NCBI RefSeq assembly: GCF_000813425.1
Contig: NZ_JWIB01000034.1
Coordinates: 42,140 to 106,139 of the forward strand
Source of the DNA: Sporosarcina sp. ZBG7A
Lineage (GTDB): Bacteria; Bacillota; Bacilli; Bacillales_A; Planococcaceae
Length of the DNA stretch: 64,000 nt
Direction of reading: 5' to 3'
Position numbers and translations under genes: made by a program
Notes under the pieces: model-generated
The model's input: only the letters and a program-made list of their open reading frames with translations
What the model was told of the DNA's origin: nothing
Database searches by the model: none
Shown here: piece after piece, positions 61,294-64,000 of the stretch
Layout: each line of letters starts with the position of its first letter
Numbering within the stretch: position 1 is the first letter of the stretch

Positions 61294-61689
61294 TTACTCA
61301 ATCACGACAGAAATTTTATCGCCATTTTGACTTTCTACTTCGACGATTGGACCCGACAATTCCTCGTCAATTGCTTTGAGGATCAAGTCCACGTCTAACG
61401 TGTTGATATCTTTTACGTACTTAGCGGATTCAGGGATGGCTGAAGCAATGTTAATACCCGATTTCAACGCAACTTTGATGAGTCTCAGCGGCAAGTTTAC
61501 GTTTACTTTGTCGCCTGCTTCTGATGTAACACGAACTTTCAACATACGATCCATGTAGTCCGAACCACTAGCCGATACTGAAGAAGATTCTTTTTCCTTT
61601 AACGCTTGAATGAGTTCACTGGCTTCCTCTGCTCCCAGTTTTCCGTCTTGAACCATTGTAAGCACCTTCGCAATCTCTTCTTTCATCAT
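61294..61689 (-). CDS. SHOCT-like domain-containing protein
   Basis: A 131-residue protein. Residues 2-30 (KEEIAKVLTMVQDGKLGAEEASELIQALKEK) are a SHOCT-like helical hairpin and residues about 48-131 a beta-rich part (LKVRVTSEAGDKVNVNLPLRLIKVALKSG, IVEVESQNGDKISVVIE). In Bacillales this module sits next to DUF2089 proteins, as here (stop 13 bp upstream). The pair may form an oligomeric regulator or sensor. Function is not known. Confidence 0.78.
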   Translation of the reverse strand: MMKEEIAKVLTMVQDGKLGAEEASELIQALKEKESSSVSASGSDYMDRMLKVRVTSEAGDKVNVNLPLRLIKVALKSGINIASAIPESAKYVKDINTLDVDLILKAIDEELSGPIVEVESQNGDKISVVIE

Positions 61690-61701
61690 CCATATCCCCC
61701 T

Positions 61702-62064
61702 TTAGTTTCTCTTTATTGTTTTAATTGCTTCGTCAAGAGATATATCCCCATCACCAAGCATGTCAATTACGCTCTTATCCTCTTGATCGGTTTTCTTTTC
61801 AGTAATCCCAAGAGCAGAAACAATTTCGTTCAATTTCCCTCGTACAGTTGGATAGGAAACCCCTAATTCTTTTTCAACTTCTTTAATATTCCCACGGCTT
61901 TTAAGGAAGATTTCGATAAAAGCTAGCTGTTCTTGACTAAGCGTTGCAAATTTGGAGAGTTCAAATTCATTTTCAATCGTGGTATGGCAATGCGTACACT
62001 GTAACTTTGTAATCTTCAGCACTTCGCTGCAAACAGGACAATTCGTAATAATTGGGTAAGCCAT
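61702..62064 (-). CDS. DUF2089 family protein, zinc-ribbon HTH
   Basis: A 120-residue protein. An N-terminal zinc ribbon (NCPVCSEVLKITKLQCTHC) with two C-x2-C pairs is followed by a helix-turn-helix (SQEQLAFIEIFLKSRGNIKEVEKELGVSYPTVRGKLNEIVSALG, residues about 40-85) and an acidic tail. It is a predicted DNA-binding regulator and first gene of the three-gene operon with the SHOCT-like proteins. GGGAGGGAG at 5 nt sets the start at 62064. It probably autoregulates the operon. Confidence 0.83.
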   Translation of the reverse strand: MAYPIITNCPVCSEVLKITKLQCTHCHTTIENEFELSKFATLSQEQLAFIEIFLKSRGNIKEVEKELGVSYPTVRGKLNEIVSALGITEKKTDQEDKSVIDMLGDGDISLDEAIKTIKRN

Positions 62065-62602
62065 ATTTATCTCCCTCCCACATATTATTAACATCATACT
62101 ACACATATACAATAAATCAACTAACTTTCATTAACATAATCAATTATACAATTAATATAATTAATCCCCTTCAACGTATCCATTAGAAAAGAAAACACTT
62201 TCGGATGAATAGTTAAAGCAACCACAATCGGTTGGATACCCATCTCACAAAAAATTACTATCTGAATGAATTTATTTACTCTCAACCCATATACACCAAG
62301 GGTTTACAGACATCAAAAAGAAGTACCTCCCCAAGTCTCACATATTGGTAGTCGACTATAACACCCCAAAAGACTGGCATTTCAGTCACGAAGAACTACT
62401 CTTTTATATTTTTCATAAATAACAAACAAATTGACTTGTGGCCAATTTTCTTATATTCTAAGGTTTATTTCATAAGATGAATTTGTTGTTATCATGATTA
62501 TTGTATGTTGGGTATAATGATTGCTACGCAATGAAGAAGTAGATATCATTATTATCCATATAACAATTTTCTCGAAAAATAAAATGCACTCTAGCATATG
62601 CG
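62065..62602. other. Intergenic region before the NhaC gene
   Basis: About 540 bp. A frame around 62275-62421 reads as a possible decayed C-terminal tail (KYLPKSHILVVDYNTPKDW and HEELLFYIFHK) without a start. A TATAAT at 62511-62516 could serve the NhaC gene. Nothing else is supported. Confidence 0.4.
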
Positions 62603-62638
62603 GTGCCTCTTCTTATTAATTTTAGAAGAGGCCTTTAT
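62603..62638 (+). terminator. Terminator-like hairpin inside the NhaC leader
   Basis: GCCTCTTCT and AGAAGAGGC pair around an AT-rich loop and are followed by CTTTATTT, about 40 nt before the NhaC start. It lies downstream of the apparent promoter, so it could be an attenuator. Confidence 0.6.
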
Positions 62639-62678
62639 TTGTATGTTAACTGATGCGCACTACTTAAAGGAGAGAGAA

Positions 62679-63971
62679 ATGCGAAAAGGAAATCCATGGG
62701 CATTAATTCCGTTTGTTGTATTTTTAATTTTGTTTATAGGCTCAGGAATTGTATTAAATGATTTTTATGCATTTCCTGTAATGGTTGCCATTTCAATTGC
62801 AAGCGCTGTTGCCCTTTTCATGAACCGTAAAGAAACGATCACAAAAAAAATTGAAACCTTTACGACCGGCGCTGGGAATTCGAACGTAATGTTAATGGTG
62901 ATTATTTTCTTACTTGCCGGCGCATTCTCAGAAACCGCAAAAGGAATGGGCGCTATTGAAGCAACAGTAAACTTCGCACTTTCCATTTTGCCACAAAACT
63001 TATTAGTGATTGGCTTGTTCATAATTGCATGTTTTATATCTTTAGCAATGGGGACTTCAGTTGGAACGATTGTTGCCCTCGCTCCAATAGGTTTAGCTAT
63101 CGGGGAGCAAACAGGACTTTCAATATCGCTATTAATGGCAACTGTTATTGGTGGAGCTATGTTTGGCGATAATTTATCATTTATTTCGGATACAACCATA
63201 GCATCGGTACGCTCACAAGGGGCCGAGATGAAAGACAAATTTAAAGTTAACTTTTTCATCGTGTTACCAGCAGCAATTGTCACATGTGTTATTTTAGCCT
63301 TTTTGACGTTGAATTCCACAGCCCAAGTGACACATGCAAGCTTTGATTGGTACAAATTGATTCCTTATCTATTCGTCATTGTTTTTTCTTTGATTGGGAT
63401 AAATGTCTTTACAGTATTAGCAAGTGGAATCATCCTCGCTGGAACTATCGGCTTCATTGATGGTAGTTATGAGGTGATGACATTTATCAATGCAATTGGT
63501 GTCGGTATGAGCAATATGTTTGAAATGGCGTTTTTAGCGATGTTAATTGCCGGTATGGTCGAGGTCATTAAGCATAATGGTGGCATTGATTTTATCGTGC
63601 ATATTGCAACGCGTAAAATTAAGTCGCAAAAGGATGCCAAATTTGCAATAGCAGGTTTAGTTGGATTAACTGACCTTTCAACCGCCAATAATACGATTGC
63701 GATTATGATTGCTGGTCCAATATCCAAAAAAATTGCCGATCAATACGATATCGAGCCACGTAATTCAGCAAGCATCATCGATATTTTTTCATGTGTCGTT
63801 CAAGGTATAATTCCGTACGGTGCACAATTTTTAGCAGCTGCCAGTATCGCCGGCATTTCCCCTATTTTAATCATGCAATATTCGTATTACTCCATTTTAG
63901 TGGGCGTCTGCGGAGTCATTGCCATCCTCATCGGTTATCCGAAAACTAAAAATAAACCTATTCAAAAATAA
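62679..63971 (+). CDS. Na+/H+ antiporter NhaC family
   Basis: A 430-residue membrane protein with about 12 helices. NPWALIPFVVFLILFIGSGIVL, GAGNSNVMLMVIIFLLAGAFSETAKGMGAIEATVNFAL, LAMGTSVGTIVALAPIGLAIGEQ, GGAMFGDNLSFISDTTIASVRSQG and LTDLSTANNTIAIMIAGP are the NhaC landmarks, including the acidic G-D-x-x-S-x-x-S-D-T. It exchanges Na+ for H+ or a dicarboxylate/amino acid. GGAGAGAG sets the ATG at 62679. An attenuator-like hairpin precedes it. The gene ends 29 bp before the right edge. Confidence 0.87.
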   Translation: MRKGNPWALIPFVVFLILFIGSGIVLNDFYAFPVMVAISIASAVALFMNRKETITKKIETFTTGAGNSNVMLMVIIFLLAGAFSETAKGMGAIEATVNFALSILPQNLLVIGLFIIACFISLAMGTSVGTIVALAPIGLAIGEQTGLSISLLMATVIGGAMFGDNLSFISDTTIASVRSQGAEMKDKFKVNFFIVLPAAIVTCVILAFLTLNSTAQVTHASFDWYKLIPYLFVIVFSLIGINVFTVLASGIILAGTIGFIDGSYEVMTFINAIGVGMSNMFEMAFLAMLIAGMVEVIKHNGGIDFIVHIATRKIKSQKDAKFAIAGLVGLTDLSTANNTIAIMIAGPISKKIADQYDIEPRNSASIIDIFSCVVQGIIPYGAQFLAAASIAGISPILIMQYSYYSILVGVCGVIAILIGYPKTKNKPIQK

Positions 63972-64000
63972 CTTCAATTTAAAAAGCAGTGCCGAAAATC

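Noticed and set aside
1..64000. CRISPR array, tRNA or rRNA genes
   Set aside because: No regularly spaced direct repeats, cloverleaf arms or rRNA sequence were noticed on either strand.

Overview
The window is chromosomal DNA of a low-to-moderate GC, endospore-forming Bacillales bacterium, most like Planococcaceae such as Sporosarcina or Lysinibacillus. Supporting signs are a small acid-soluble spore protein (Tlp) gene, strong GGAGG-type ribosome binding sites with frequent TTG and GTG starts, a CcpA cre box, Bacillus-type muropeptide recycling genes, many lipoproteins with lipoboxes, IS1182 debris and the GC-rich dispersed repeat common in this group. The family assignment is inference; no rRNA or phylogenetic marker is present. 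The region is accessory-like: mostly single genes or 2-4 gene operons, each closed by a hairpin terminator, with several decayed genes between them.

Layout. 1-2543: muropeptide recycling pair (GH3 glucosaminidase, serine hydrolase). 2884-4690: two GNAT acetyltransferases and a DHFR-like reductase. 4930-5970: a scar with rearranged IS1182 pieces, inverted dispersed repeats and flanking palindromes. 5985-6659: DUF3885 protein. 6786-10714: an uncharacterised pathway of cupin, PEP-hydrolase-like TIM barrel and Tm-1-like (UPF0261) protein, next to a regulator that fuses a second TIM barrel to an AraC helix-turn-helix. 10912-14832: PH-domain protein, then a YfcC carrier and M20 amidohydrolase behind a cre site. 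14963-21809: VOC protein, Arr rifampin ADP-ribosyltransferase with a divergent candidate small RNA, DHFR-like protein, TauE, lipoprotein, BltD-like acetyltransferase, CobT and GrpB. 22263-24435: a monooxygenase, MarR regulator and nitroreductase sharing a repeated tandem operator, then Tlp. 24634-28250: YbaK, DUF2200, DUF4236, a second DUF3885 gene, then relics of a second arr locus and a second DUF4236 gene. 28225-29813: ECF sigma factor and its DUF4179 partner. 29981-34204: PLD/DEAD/DUF3427 helicase, NUDIX and MazG-like genes, a possible defence or nucleotide-sanitation island. 34522-44653: mostly single genes (BASS transporter, SDR, LURP-one, D,D-carboxypeptidase, chromate transporter, VOC, MaoC, NUDIX, MepB, DJ-1, Lrp, YgjP-like). 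44813-52266: a complete copper resistance locus (YdhK, CopB, two-component system, BNR lipoprotein, multicopper oxidase). 52390-63971: MBL hydrolase, MCP relic, DUF4256, AraC/GyrI regulator, MFS exporter, GH3 NagZ with a GyrI relic at its 3' end, membrane protein, nucleotidyltransferase with an in-frame stop, FG-GAP protein, DUF2089/SHOCT-like operon and NhaC antiporter.

The strongest candidates for undescribed biology are (i) the Tm-1-like/PEP-hydrolase-like/cupin operon, whose likely regulator carries a homologue of the pathway enzyme as its sensor, with an inverted repeat at the predicted promoter; (ii) the approximately 100-nt RNA candidate divergent from arr, present twice with its extended -10, internal stem and terminator conserved; (iii) the helicase-NUDIX-MazG neighbourhood; and (iv) the paired 15-bp-spaced palindromes shared by the marR and nitroreductase promoters. 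All were read by eye. Domain names are recognition from memory, not database hits.
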